A DNA stretch of 36,705 nucleotides from Aphodosoma sp045126975 (GCA_045126975.1 JBGVPL010000041.1:1-36705), one strand, 5' to 3'. Counted from the stretch's first letter, positions 23,620 through 32,409 are shown. Numbers and translations: made by a program. Notes: generated from the letters alone by a model not told the origin.

Positions 23620-25512
23620 ATGGATTTAATACTATCTTTTTTATCAAAGACATTTGCGTTTGACGAAAATTCGCCGCTATTGTTCACCCAATTCTATTTT
23701 TGGGCGTTCTTTGCTATTGTCTTTGCTATATTCTCGTTGATACATTCTAAACGCCTACTACGCAATACTTTCCTATTTGTTGTCAGCCTATTTTTCTACT
23801 ACAAAACAAGCGGACTTTTTGTTCTTCTACTCATATTTGCCACTATATCCGATTTTTTTATCGCCAAACTTGTTTATCGTTCCGATAAAGAATTGCATCG
23901 CAAACTATTCGTAGGACTTAGTGTTTGTATCAACTTATTAGTTCTCAGCTACTTCAAATATTCATATTTCTTCATCGATCTCGTAAATTCGCTCTTTGGC
24001 ACTACATTCCAAGTCTATGACTATTTTGCCGCAATAGGTAATGCAATAACAGGCTCAAACCGTTTTAGTGTTGACCAAATCATTCTACCTGTGGGCATTT
24101 CGTTCTATACGTTCCAAACTATCAGCTACACAATGGACGTATATCGCCGTCGCATTGCTCCTGTAAAAAACATTCTTGACTACGGCTTCTATGTCTCATT
24201 CTTCCCTCAACTCGTAGCTGGACCTATCGTGCGTGCTGCCGAATTCATACCACAAATCTATAAACCTTATTTTCTCGGTCGTCGCCAATTCGGTATTGCT
24301 ATATTTTGGATACTCAATGGTTTAGCAAAAAAAATCATCCTCAGTGACTATCTCGCCGTAAACTTCATTGACCGCGTATTCGACAATCCAATGCTATTCT
24401 CTGGGTTTGAGAATCTTATGGCTCTGTTTATTTACTCTCTACAAGTATATGCCGACTTCTCAGGCTATACCGACATCGCTATCGGAGTAGCAATGATTAT
24501 GGGATTCTACTTGCCTCAAAACTTCAACTCACCATACAAAGCTCCTAACGCAAGCAACTTCTGGAAACGCTGGCACATATCTCTATCTCGCTGGCTACAA
24601 GACTATCTCTACATTCCACTCGGTGGTAATCGCAATGCTACATTCGGAACATTCTTTTGGATTATTGCCATTGCCCTCATCGGCGTATTATTATCGGGAA
24701 GCATAACTATTGCTATTATCGTACTCTCTATTGCTCTCGGCATTGTGCTTTGGGGAATATTCCGTCCTGAGCGTCGCAACAAAATCATCACTAATCTCAA
24801 CATGATGGTTACTATGCTTTTAGGTGGTATCTGGCATGGTGCAAGTTTCAACTTCATGATTTGGGGCGGACTCAATGGCATAGGTATGCTCATCTACAAA
24901 ATATGGCGCGACTGGTCAATAAACATAAAAATGCTAATGATAGCACTAATCACTGCCCTACTCATCAATCTCACACACTTCACCCCAGCACCTATTTGGA
25001 ACGTACTCGCCGTATGGTGTAGCATCATAGCAATAGGCACCCTCATCCGCTGGATATATAGTAAGACCCGAAAAATGAGACACGAGACACAAGAGATAAA
25101 AAATTCTCAACTCTCAACTTTCAACTCTCAACTTTCAACTTGTTGGGGTATATTCCAAACTTTCGTATTCATTAGTTTCACACGTCTATTCTTCCGTTCA
25201 GGTTCAAATCTCGACCCTGCTATCGCCAACGAACATGCTTGGAACACAGCCAAAAACATGGTACACCAAATGGGTTCAGCATGGAATATCGACGTAATAC
25301 CAGATATCTGCCTCGGCTACTGGAAAGTATTCTTACTATTCATTCTTGGCATGATAATCCACTGGTTACCTGTACGCTACAAACGCTGGTATCGCATCAA
25401 TTTCGCACTACTGCCTCTCCCCATAATGGCTATAATCGTTGTAGCAGTAGTTTTCATAGTTTATCAATTCGTCACAGCCGATTTACAAGCCTTCATATAT
25501 TTCCAATTTTAA
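23620..25512 (+). CDS. MBOAT family O-acyltransferase (AlgI/DltB/PatA-like)
   Basis: A 630-residue polytopic membrane O-acyltransferase with more than ten hydrophobic helices. Hallmarks: ILPVGISFYTFQTISYTMDVYRR, FFPQLVAGPIVRAAEF, DFSGYTDIAIGVAMIMGF, NFWKRWHISLSRWLQDYLYIPLGGNR and the catalytic His406 in LLGGIWHGASFNF. It would move acetyl groups across the membrane for transfer to a periplasmic glycan by the two SGNH partners. The LysM gene at the head of the cluster makes peptidoglycan a plausible acceptor, but an exopolysaccharide is equally possible. Residues about 486-507 (MRHETQEIKNSQLSTFNSQLST) are repeat-encoded and fall in a loop. Confidence 0.93.
   Translation: MDLILSFLSKTFAFDENSPLLFTQFYFWAFFAIVFAIFSLIHSKRLLRNTFLFVVSLFFYYKTSGLFVLLLIFATISDFFIAKLVYRSDKELHRKLFVGLSVCINLLVLSYFKYSYFFIDLVNSLFGTTFQVYDYFAAIGNAITGSNRFSVDQIILPVGISFYTFQTISYTMDVYRRRIAPVKNILDYGFYVSFFPQLVAGPIVRAAEFIPQIYKPYFLGRRQFGIAIFWILNGLAKKIILSDYLAVNFIDRVFDNPMLFSGFENLMALFIYSLQVYADFSGYTDIAIGVAMIMGFYLPQNFNSPYKAPNASNFWKRWHISLSRWLQDYLYIPLGGNRNATFGTFFWIIAIALIGVLLSGSITIAIIVLSIALGIVLWGIFRPERRNKIITNLNMMVTMLLGGIWHGASFNFMIWGGLNGIGMLIYKIWRDWSINIKMLMIALITALLINLTHFTPAPIWNVLAVWCSIIAIGTLIRWIYSKTRKMRHETQEIKNSQLSTFNSQLSTCWGIFQTFVFISFTRLFFRSGSNLDPAIANEHAWNTAKNMVHQMGSAWNIDVIPDICLGYWKVFLLFILGMIIHWLPVRYKRWYRINFALLPLPIMAIIVVAVVFIVYQFVTADLQAFIYFQF
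25074..25142 (+). repeat. Two abutting heptamer arrays inside the MBOAT gene
   Basis: A GAGACAC array (about 25077-25097) followed by a CTCAACT/TTCAACT array (25104-25142). Both stay in frame and encode a polar loop. Confidence 0.85.
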
Positions 25513-25530
25513 ACACTCTATATAATAGTC

Positions 25531-25587
25531 AAAAATTAATACCGAATGGCAAGTCTCACTACTCGCTACTTGCTACTAATAGTCTAA
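25531..25587. repeat. CCGAATGGC core and CTCGCTA array in the dnaE leader
   Basis: ACCGAATGGCAAG (25542-25554) is followed by CTCACTA, CTCGCTA, CTTGCTA, CTAATAG units, ending at the dnaE start. The same core-plus-array order occurs at 14555-14591. Confidence 0.75.
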
Positions 25588-25590
25588 TAT

Positions 25591-28500
25591 ATGCCTCAAT
25601 TCACACACTTACACGTTCATACCCACTATTCTATTCTCGACGGAATGTCGAAAGTGGGCGACCTTATCGATAAATGCAAACGCACAGGAATGAATGCCAT
25701 TGCTATTACCGACCATGGTAATATGTTTGGCATTAAAGAGTTAGTAGATACTGCAGCTAAGGTCAATGGAAAGGTTAAAGATGCTATCAAAGGACTTCAA
25801 AAAGACCTCAAAAAAGCCGAAGAAATATGCAACTGGGATAGCGTTGAAGAGATAAAATCGCAAATCGCAGCAAAAGAAAAAGAGTTTTTCAAACCTATTA
25901 TTGGTTGTGAGGCATATTGTGCTCGCCGTTCTTTACTCAATAAAGACAAAGATTTCAAAACTATCAATCCCGAAAATGGCAAAGAGCAAATAGTTGATGC
26001 ATCGGGCTATCACTTGGTGCTTTTAGCTAAAAATCCTAAAGGCTACGAGAATTTGTGTAAAATTGTCTCTGTAGCTTGGATTGATGGCTACTATCGTCGT
26101 CCGCGTATTGACAAAGAAATACTTAAAGCTAATAGCGAAGGACTCATCGTTTGCTCAGCGTGTCTTGGTGGTGAAATTCCACAACATATCATTGCAGGCA
26201 ATATCGATGAAGCAGAAAAGAGCATTATGTGGTTCAAAGAGGTGTTTGGCGATGACTATTATCTCGAAATTCAACGCCACCAAACCGACAAACCTGGTGC
26301 CGACCAAAATGTATATCAACGCCAAAAGCAAGTCAATAAAGTTATTCTTGAGTTAGCAAAAAAAACTAATACAAAGGTAATTGCAACTAACGATGTTCAC
26401 TTTGTTGAAGAAGAACATGCCGAGGCTCACGACCGCCTTATCTGTCTTTCTACAGGCAAAGACCTCGACGACCCTAACCGTATGCGCTACACTAAGCAAG
26501 AGTGGCTCAAAACTCCTGAGGAGATGGCTCAAATATTTGCCGATGTACCTGAAGCTTTGGCTAATACGTTGGAAATTGCCGACAAGGTAGAGGTATATAG
26601 TCTCGATCGTGGTCCTATCATGCCGATGTTCGACATCCCTGCTGAATTTGGTACTGAAGAAGAATATCGCCAAAAATTCACTCACGAAGACCTTTTCAAC
26701 GAATTTACTCGTAATGAAAAAGGCGAAGTAGTTATGAGCCAAGAGGATGCTGAAAAGAAAATAAAAACTATCGGTGGCTACGAACGATTATATCGTATCA
26801 AATTAGAGGCAGACTATCTTCGCAAACTTGCTCTTGACGGTGCAAAAATGCGCTATGGCGACCCTGTGCCTGCCGACACAATGGAACGTATTGTGTTTGA
26901 GTTGCATATCATGAAAACTATGGGTTTCCCTGGCTACTTCTTGATTGTACAAGACTTCATATCTGCCGCACGTGGCATGGGTGTATCCGTAGGTCCTGGA
27001 CGTGGTTCTGCTGCTGGTTCGGTAGTAGCATATTGCTTGAAAATCACTGATATCGACCCATTAAAATACGACTTGCTGTTCGAGCGTTTCTTAAATCCCG
27101 ACCGTATCTCTTTGCCCGATATCGATATCGACTTCGACGACGATGGTCGTGGCGAAGTATTACGCTGGGTAACAGAAAAATATGGTAAAGAAAAAGTTGC
27201 CCATATCATCACCTATGGCACAATGGCAACTAAATCGTCTATCAAAGACGTTGGTCGCGTACAAAATGTACCTCTACCTGATGTAAACCGCCTTACTGGT
27301 CTTATTCCTGATAAATTTGGAGAAGACAAAGCCGACCCTAAAACAGGCAAAGTTCCTAAGGTAAATATCAAAAACTGTTTGAAGTATGTACCTGAATTGG
27401 CAGAGGCTCGTAATGGCGAAGACCGCAACCTTGCCGATACTCTCAAATATGCCGAAATGCTCGAAGGCACTGTGCGACAAACTGGTGTGCATGCCTGCGG
27501 TGTAATTATTGGAGCTGACGACCTCAAAAAATTCGCTCCTCTATCTACTGCGCAAGACAAAGATACCAACGAGGATATGCTCGTTACTCAATACGAAGGT
27601 TCTGTAATTGAGTCCGTTGGACTTATCAAAATGGACTTCTTGGGGTTAAAGACTCTGTCAATCATCAAAGAAGCTCTACGAAATATCAAAAAATCCAAAG
27701 GTATCGACATTGATATTGACAAAATTCCTATTGATGATGCCGAAACTTATAAATTATATAGCGAAGGTCGCACAGTAGGTACATTCCAATTCGAGTCACC
27801 TGGTATGCAAAAATACTTAAAAGAGTTACAACCTTCTGTATTCGAAGACCTTATTGCGATGAATGCCCTTTATCGTCCAGGTCCAATGGACTATATTCCT
27901 CAATTCATCGCTCGTAAACATGGTCGCGAACCAATCGAATACGACTTGGATTGTATGGAAATGTATCTCAAAGATACATACGGTATTACGGTATATCAAG
28001 AGCAGGTGATGCTTCTATCTCGTTTGCTTGCAAACTTCACACGTGGTGAATCTGACGCTTTGCGTAAAGCAATGGGTAAGAAATTACGCGACAAACTTGA
28101 CCAAATGAAACCTAAATTCATCTCACAAGGTCAAGGCAATGGTCACGACCCTGTGAAACTTGAGAAAATTTGGGCTGACTGGGAAAAATTTGCTTCTTAC
28201 GCATTCAACAAATCTCACGCTACATGCTACTCGTGGGTGTCATATCAAACTGCCTATCTCAAAGCTCACTACCCTGCCGAATTTATGGCAGCTAACTTGA
28301 CTCGCAATAAAGACAACATTTCGGATGTAACCAAATTTATGGACGAATGTAAGAATATGGGGCTGTTAGTCAAAGGTCCAGATGTCAATGAGTCGGAATT
28401 AAACTTCACCGTAAATCAAAAAGGCGAAATTCGTTTTGGTCTTGGTGGAGTAAAAGGCGTAGGCGAAGGTGCAGTAGAAAGCCTTGTAAATGAGCGCAAA

Positions 28501-29520
28501 GCCAATGGTCCATTCAAATCTATATTTGATTTCCTTGAACGCGTAAACCTCACTGCATGCAATAAAAAGACTATCGAATCTTTAGCATTATCAGGTGCTT
28601 TCGATTGTTTCGAGGATGTAACTCGCGAACAATATTTTGCAGTAAATCCAAAAGGCGAACAAACCCTAGAGTTACTAATCCGATATGGCAACCGCTATCA
28701 ACAAGATAAACAAATGAATACCAACTCTTTGTTTGGCGGCTTCGACGATGAAACTCTCGAAATACCTAAACCTGAAATACCTAAAGCTGAAACTTGGTCA
28801 ACTCTCGAACGTCTTGGCAAAGAGAAAGAATATGTAGGTATCTTCCTCTCTTCTCACCCTCTCGACCAATATCGCGTACCTATTCAATATGCTTGTGTCA
28901 ATCTCAATCAAATCGACGACATAAAGAAAAATCGCGATGCCAAAACTTTCACTGTCGCGGGTATCGTAACTGCATGCCGTGAAGGTATGACCAAAAAAAG
29001 TACTCCTTTTGGAATACTCACACTGCAAGACTATACTGGTAGTTACGAATTCCCTCTATTTGGCAATGACTACACCGCTTATCGCAACTATCTAAAAGAA
29101 AACCTATTCGTTGCTATAATCGTAAAAACACAAGAACGTGGTAGCGACTGGAAATATGCACCTAAAAACGATGACAACACCCCTAAAGAATTTGAAACTA
29201 AAATTCTAAAAATGGAATTGCTCGAAAACGTAGCTACCAAACTTGTCAAGAAAATAACAATAGCACTACAATTAGGCAAAATAAATAGTGAATTAACACA
29301 CAAATTATTAGAAATTTTGGATGGCAATAATGGTGAAACTGAATTATTCCTCGAAGTACACGACCCTGAAAGCCGTAGCAACATCAATTTAAGGTCAAAA
29401 AAAATTCATATCAACCCAACAAATCAGTTAATCAACGAATTAGAAATATTAGAAAAAGATGGATCTATAAAATTCTGGATTAACAACAACAAAACCACAA
29501 AAAAAGAAGCAGAAGAATAA
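25591..29520 (+). CDS. dnaE: DNA polymerase III alpha subunit
   Basis: The replicative polymerase catalytic subunit, 1309 residues, longer than the 1160 of E. coli partly through an insert in the PHP domain (about residues 55-95, Lys/Glu-rich) common in Bacteroidetes. The PHP domain opens FTHLHVHTHYSILDGMS with IAITDHGNMFG. The polymerase core has SVGPGRGSAAGSVVAYCL and the catalytic acidic motif PDIDIDF (Asp512, Asp514). Then GTMATKSSIKDVGR, GVHACGVII, ALYRPGPMDYIP and a YAFNKSHATCYSWVSYQTAYLKAHYP segment, and a C-terminal OB fold (FTVAGIVTACREGMTKKSTPFGILTLQD). No proofreading domain is seen. It is followed by trxA. Confidence 0.98.
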   Translation: MPQFTHLHVHTHYSILDGMSKVGDLIDKCKRTGMNAIAITDHGNMFGIKELVDTAAKVNGKVKDAIKGLQKDLKKAEEICNWDSVEEIKSQIAAKEKEFFKPIIGCEAYCARRSLLNKDKDFKTINPENGKEQIVDASGYHLVLLAKNPKGYENLCKIVSVAWIDGYYRRPRIDKEILKANSEGLIVCSACLGGEIPQHIIAGNIDEAEKSIMWFKEVFGDDYYLEIQRHQTDKPGADQNVYQRQKQVNKVILELAKKTNTKVIATNDVHFVEEEHAEAHDRLICLSTGKDLDDPNRMRYTKQEWLKTPEEMAQIFADVPEALANTLEIADKVEVYSLDRGPIMPMFDIPAEFGTEEEYRQKFTHEDLFNEFTRNEKGEVVMSQEDAEKKIKTIGGYERLYRIKLEADYLRKLALDGAKMRYGDPVPADTMERIVFELHIMKTMGFPGYFLIVQDFISAARGMGVSVGPGRGSAAGSVVAYCLKITDIDPLKYDLLFERFLNPDRISLPDIDIDFDDDGRGEVLRWVTEKYGKEKVAHIITYGTMATKSSIKDVGRVQNVPLPDVNRLTGLIPDKFGEDKADPKTGKVPKVNIKNCLKYVPELAEARNGEDRNLADTLKYAEMLEGTVRQTGVHACGVIIGADDLKKFAPLSTAQDKDTNEDMLVTQYEGSVIESVGLIKMDFLGLKTLSIIKEALRNIKKSKGIDIDIDKIPIDDAETYKLYSEGRTVGTFQFESPGMQKYLKELQPSVFEDLIAMNALYRPGPMDYIPQFIARKHGREPIEYDLDCMEMYLKDTYGITVYQEQVMLLSRLLANFTRGESDALRKAMGKKLRDKLDQMKPKFISQGQGNGHDPVKLEKIWADWEKFASYAFNKSHATCYSWVSYQTAYLKAHYPAEFMAANLTRNKDNISDVTKFMDECKNMGLLVKGPDVNESELNFTVNQKGEIRFGLGGVKGVGEGAVESLVNERKANGPFKSIFDFLERVNLTACNKKTIESLALSGAFDCFEDVTREQYFAVNPKGEQTLELLIRYGNRYQQDKQMNTNSLFGGFDDETLEIPKPEIPKAETWSTLERLGKEKEYVGIFLSSHPLDQYRVPIQYACVNLNQIDDIKKNRDAKTFTVAGIVTACREGMTKKSTPFGILTLQDYTGSYEFPLFGNDYTAYRNYLKENLFVAIIVKTQERGSDWKYAPKNDDNTPKEFETKILKMELLENVATKLVKKITIALQLGKINSELTHKLLEILDGNNGETELFLEVHDPESRSNINLRSKKIHINPTNQLINELEILEKDGSIKFWINNNKTTKKEAEE

Positions 29521-29572
29521 AATTTTAACAAAAATTATGATTTCAAAAGGATGATTTATAAATTAAAATCAT

Positions 29573-29580
29573 TAACTTTG
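29573..29580 (+). promoter_or_regulatory. -7 box of trxA
   Basis: TAACTTTG matches TAnnTTTG, about 100 bp upstream of the ATG. The -33 box is weak. The start site would fall at the first unit of the ATTRTGC-type array. Confidence 0.6.
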
Positions 29581-29583
29581 CAT

Positions 29584-29677
29584 AGTTGATAATGCATAAT
29601 ATATAATGCGCAATACATTGTTAATATTATGCTAAAAAACAAAACGTTAATAACTAATAACTAATCATTAATAATTA
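29584..29677. repeat. Two heptamer arrays in the trxA leader
   Basis: 29584-29617 is the ATTRTGC family in reverse orientation (plus-strand AATGCAT, AATATAT, AATGCGC, AATACAT). 29647-29677 is TAATAAC, TAATAAC, TAATCAT, TAATAAT, ending just before the ATG. Confidence 0.78.
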
Positions 29678-29682
29678 AAATT

Positions 29683-30003
29683 ATGGCATTACACATTACA
29701 GACGCTAACTTCAAAGAAGTTTTAGCTAACAACGCAGTAGTTGTAGTAGATTTTGGTGCTGCATGGTGCGGTCCATGTAAATCACTTCAACCAGTTATCG
29801 ACAAAATTGCAACAGCATACGAAGGCCGTGCTGCAGTAGGTAAAGTTGATATCGAAGAATCTCCTGAAACAACAGAAGAATTTGCAATCCGTTCAGTTCC
29901 AACAATCCTTTTCTTCAAAAACGGAGAAATGGTTCCTGGCAAAAAAATCGTTGGTGCTACATCTGAAGCAAAAATCACTGCTATTATCGACGAGATACTT
30001 TAA
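29683..30003 (+). CDS. trxA: Thioredoxin
   Basis: A 106-residue cytoplasmic thioredoxin with the complete active site AAWCGPCK (Cys29, Cys32), the VGKVDIEESPETTEEFAIRSVPTILFF segment with cis-Pro and the NGEMVPGKKIVGA closing strand. It donates electrons for disulfide reduction, for instance to ribonucleotide reductase. Codon use suggests good expression. It has its own -7 box downstream of dnaE and ends at a strong bidirectional terminator. Confidence 0.97.
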   Translation: MALHITDANFKEVLANNAVVVVDFGAAWCGPCKSLQPVIDKIATAYEGRAAVGKVDIEESPETTEEFAIRSVPTILFFKNGEMVPGKKIVGATSEAKITAIIDEIL

Positions 30004-30020
30004 TACACTTTTAAAATAAA

Positions 30021-30059
30021 AAATAAGAGAGGAGAACCTTATATTCTCCTCTCTTATTT
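30021..30059. terminator. Bidirectional terminator between trxA and the sigma factor gene
   Basis: A perfect 16-bp stem (30021-30036 with 30044-30059; core AAGAGAGGAGAA) and a 7-nt loop, with A and T runs at the two ends. Confidence 0.95.
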
Positions 30060-30062
30060 TTT

Positions 30063-30677
30063 TTAATCAAAAATTTTCTCTAAATCTCGCACTAAATTAT
30101 ATTTCTGTGCATTCTTACGCATATTTATCAATGCATAACGCATACGCCCAAGAGCCGTATTTATCGAAATATGCTCCAAATTAGCAATTTCTTTAAACGA
30201 TAAATCTTGATAATATCGCATCATCACAATTCTCTGTTGATCATCTGGCAACATCGAAATCAACGTCTCTATATCATGCAAAGCTTCTTCCTTTTCAATC
30301 GTATCCTGCATTGAATAATCACAAAGACTTACCTCGTTGAACAAATCACCAGTTTCATAACTATCATTTGAAATCTCTTTATCTGAAGCCAAACGACGAT
30401 AATAATCAATTGTTTGATTATGAGCAATACGCATAAGCCATCCTACAAACTTATTGCCCGCATCATAATAACGACCTTGCTTCAATGTCGTAATAACTTT
30501 AATAAACGTATCTTGGAAAATATCATCGGCGATGCTGTGTTCACGTACTATATTGAATATATAGGTGTACACCTTGTCTTTATGACGCATCAAAAGAGTC
30601 TCAAACGCACCATTATCGCCCTTTGCAAATCTATTCACTAATTCCTCATCAGTGAAATTCATATCAAAAACTGCCAT
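30063..30677 (-). CDS. ECF RNA polymerase sigma factor
   Basis: A 204-residue ECF (group IV) sigma-70 factor. Region 2: FAKGDNGAFETLLMRHKDKVYTYIF, SIADDIFQDTFIKV, and FVGWLMRIAHNQTIDYYRR (promoter melting). Region 4: LPDDQQRIVMMRYYQDLSFKEIANLEHISINTALGRMRYALINMRK (helix-turn-helix). The acidic linker carries DSYETGDLFNEV. No FecR-type or zinc-finger anti-sigma gene is adjacent, which is unusual for Bacteroidetes ECFs, so control may be at expression. A clear promoter lies at 30797-30828. Confidence 0.94.
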   Translation of the reverse strand: MAVFDMNFTDEELVNRFAKGDNGAFETLLMRHKDKVYTYIFNIVREHSIADDIFQDTFIKVITTLKQGRYYDAGNKFVGWLMRIAHNQTIDYYRRLASDKEISNDSYETGDLFNEVSLCDYSMQDTIEKEEALHDIETLISMLPDDQQRIVMMRYYQDLSFKEIANLEHISINTALGRMRYALINMRKNAQKYNLVRDLEKIFD

Positions 30678-30715
30678 ATATTAACGAATAAATAGACCAA
30701 AAACAAAGAATGATT

Positions 30716-30748
30716 TCTCAATTCTCAATTTTCAATTCTCAATTAAAA
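30716..30748. repeat. CTCAATT heptamer array upstream of the sigma gene
   Basis: Four or five CTCAATT-type units on the plus strand. They fall in the leader of the minus-strand sigma gene. Confidence 0.85.
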
Positions 30749-30796
30749 TAATGGTAGTTTTTTTCTTATAGGCAATAAACGTTTGATTTCGTGATG

Positions 30797-30828
30797 CAAA
30801 TTTAGATATAAAAACCGAAACCACCAAA
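30797..30828 (-). promoter_or_regulatory. Promoter of the ECF sigma gene
   Basis: Minus-strand TTTG (30825-30828), a 20-bp spacer and TAAATTTG (30797-30804), an exact consensus match. Confidence 0.82.
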
Positions 30829-30852
30829 TTTTTCAACATTTTTTTGTTTTTA

Positions 30853-30884
30853 ATTGTTCGTTCAACCTAATTTTTGTAACTTTG
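30853..30884 (+). promoter_or_regulatory. Promoter of tsaB
   Basis: TAACTTTG (30877-30884) with an ATTG -33 box (30853-30856) 20 bp upstream. Divergent from the sigma promoter. Confidence 0.7.
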
Positions 30885-30888
30885 CAAA

Positions 30889-30966
30889 AATAGTTTAGAG
30901 ATTAGAGTTGATAGTTAAAAGAACTATGCGGCACTAACCTCTACCCCATAACCTCTAACCTTTCAA
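30889..30966. repeat. Opposed heptamer arrays in the tsaB leader
   Basis: TAGTTTA, GAGATTA, GAGTTGA, TAGTTAA (30892-30919) on the left, and CTAACCT, CTACCCC, ATAACCT, CTAACCT (30934-30961) on the right of a TGCGGCA core. The halves are approximate complements. Confidence 0.75.
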
Positions 30967-30972
30967 AAAATA

Positions 30973-31641
30973 ATGGCAAATATATTATTAATCGAAACTT
31001 CAGCCGAAATATGCAGTGTAGCCGTTGCTTGCGATGGCAAAATCATAGGCTTCCAAATGAGCGATGAAGCTATGCAACATGCCACACACCTACCCCTTTA
31101 TATCGAGGCTGCAATGAAACTTATCAAAGAAAAAAATATAATACTCGATGCTGTAGCCGTTAGCGGTGGACCAGGGTCATACACTGGTCTCCGTATAGGC
31201 GTATCTACAGCCAAAGGTCTTTGTTATGCACTTGGTTGTAAACTCATTGCAATCGACACTTTAAAAGTCATTGCTACTGCATTAAAGCAATCTGAACCTG
31301 CGAATACCATAATTTGTCCTGTTATTGATGCTCGTCGCATGGAAGTTTACACTGCAATGTACGATTATGCTTTAAATCAAATATCTCCTGCCGAAGCAAA
31401 AATTATCGACGAAAATAGCTTTGCTGATATTGACCGCCCTATATATTTCTGCGGTAGCGGTGCTGAAAAATGCTCTAATGTAATCAAAAATCCAAATGCT
31501 AAATTTACTACATTAGTAAAACCTATTGCTAATATGATGGTCGAACTCGCCGAAGAAGCATATCACAACAACCAATTCGAAGACGTTGCCTACTACGAAC
31601 CTTTCTACCTAAAAGAGTTCTACACACCACAAAAGAATTGA
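30973..31641 (+). CDS. tsaB: tRNA threonylcarbamoyladenosine biosynthesis protein TsaB
   Basis: TsaB partners with TsaD and TsaE in the t6A modification of ANN-decoding tRNAs. It is a 222-residue ASKHA-fold protein: ILLIETSAEICSVAVACDGKIIG, AVSGGPGSYTGLRIGVSTAKGLCYALG (the strongest family motif) and CPVIDARRMEVYTAMYD. TsaD itself is not in this window. Its own promoter lies upstream. Confidence 0.96.
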   Translation: MANILLIETSAEICSVAVACDGKIIGFQMSDEAMQHATHLPLYIEAAMKLIKEKNIILDAVAVSGGPGSYTGLRIGVSTAKGLCYALGCKLIAIDTLKVIATALKQSEPANTIICPVIDARRMEVYTAMYDYALNQISPAEAKIIDENSFADIDRPIYFCGSGAEKCSNVIKNPNAKFTTLVKPIANMMVELAEEAYHNNQFEDVAYYEPFYLKEFYTPQKN

Positions 31642-31774
31642 GAATTGAGAACCGAAGGTCTTTGAGCCTTTGGCGATAAAATTGAGAGTTGAGAATTGAG
31701 AGTTGAAAATTGCCATTCGGCGTTAAACACTAATAACTACTCACTAATAACTACTCACCACTAATTACTAACTA
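31640..31774. repeat. Composite heptamer arrays before the DUF4290 gene
   Basis: GAATTGA units, a GAAGGTCTTTGAGCCTTTGG module able to pair (AAGG/CCTT), GAGAGTT/GAGAATT units (31683-31710), a GCCATTCGGCG core, then ACTACTC, ACTAATA, ACTACTC, ACCACTA, ATTACTA units ending at the ATG. Confidence 0.82.
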
Positions 31775-32329
31775 ATGAAAGAACTAATCCTTCCTGAGTA
31801 CGGACGCAATATACAAAACATGGTCGAAATTGCCATGAAAATCGAAGACCGCAGCGAGCGCAATCGTTGCGCTCGTAGCATCATCAATTGCATGGGCAAT
31901 CTATTCCCTTATCTTCGCGACAACGATGCCTTCCAACACAAACTTTGGGACCACCTCGCTCTAATGTCTAATTTCGAATTAGATATCGACTATCCTTTCG
32001 AAATCACGCCAGCCGAAGAAATACACCCTACTCCCGAAGCTATCCCTCTACCCAACAATCAAATACGCGAACGCCATTATGGTCGCTTCATCGACAATTT
32101 CATCGAACGCATATCTACAGACCAAAATATATTGAGCAATCAACAACTACTCTTGGTGATAGCCAACTTCATGAAACGTTGCTACAGCACCTATAATCAA
32201 GATGTTATCAACGACGAAATAATCCTCGACGACCTCTATCGTCTAAGCAATGGTAAAATCGACCTCCGCAACAAAAACATAAAACTACAAGAAATCCAAA
32301 ATAAGAAAAACAACAAAAACAAAAAATAG
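31775..32329 (+). CDS. DUF4290 family protein
   Basis: A 184-residue protein of DUF4290 (PF14123), a Bacteroidetes-specific family, often near cell-wall or replication genes. Landmarks: LPEYGRNIQNMVEIAMKIEDRSERNRCARSIINCMGN, FQHKLWDHLALMSNFELDIDYPF and RERHYGRFIDNFI. It is mostly helical, cytoplasmic, with a Lys/Asn-rich tail. No catalytic motif. Function unknown. Confidence 0.92.
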   Translation: MKELILPEYGRNIQNMVEIAMKIEDRSERNRCARSIINCMGNLFPYLRDNDAFQHKLWDHLALMSNFELDIDYPFEITPAEEIHPTPEAIPLPNNQIRERHYGRFIDNFIERISTDQNILSNQQLLLVIANFMKRCYSTYNQDVINDEIILDDLYRLSNGKIDLRNKNIKLQEIQNKKNNKNKK

Positions 32330-32408
32330 ATTTTAGACAATAGACACGAGATACGAGACAGTCTTGTGTATTATGTCATAAATCTAGTGTCTAACATCTC
32401 GTGTCTAA
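32330..32408. repeat. ACACGAG / GTGTCTA arrays before the HsdR-N gene
   Basis: ATAGACA, CGAGATA, CGAGACA units on the left and CTAGTGT, CTAACAT, CTCGTGT, CTAAT on the right. The halves are approximately complementary, and the right one ends at the ATG (32410). Confidence 0.75.
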
Positions 32409-32409
32409 T

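Noticed and set aside
25239..25673. 144-residue frame overlapping the MBOAT end and dnaE start
   Set aside because: It overlaps two strongly supported genes in another frame and runs through the heptamer leader.
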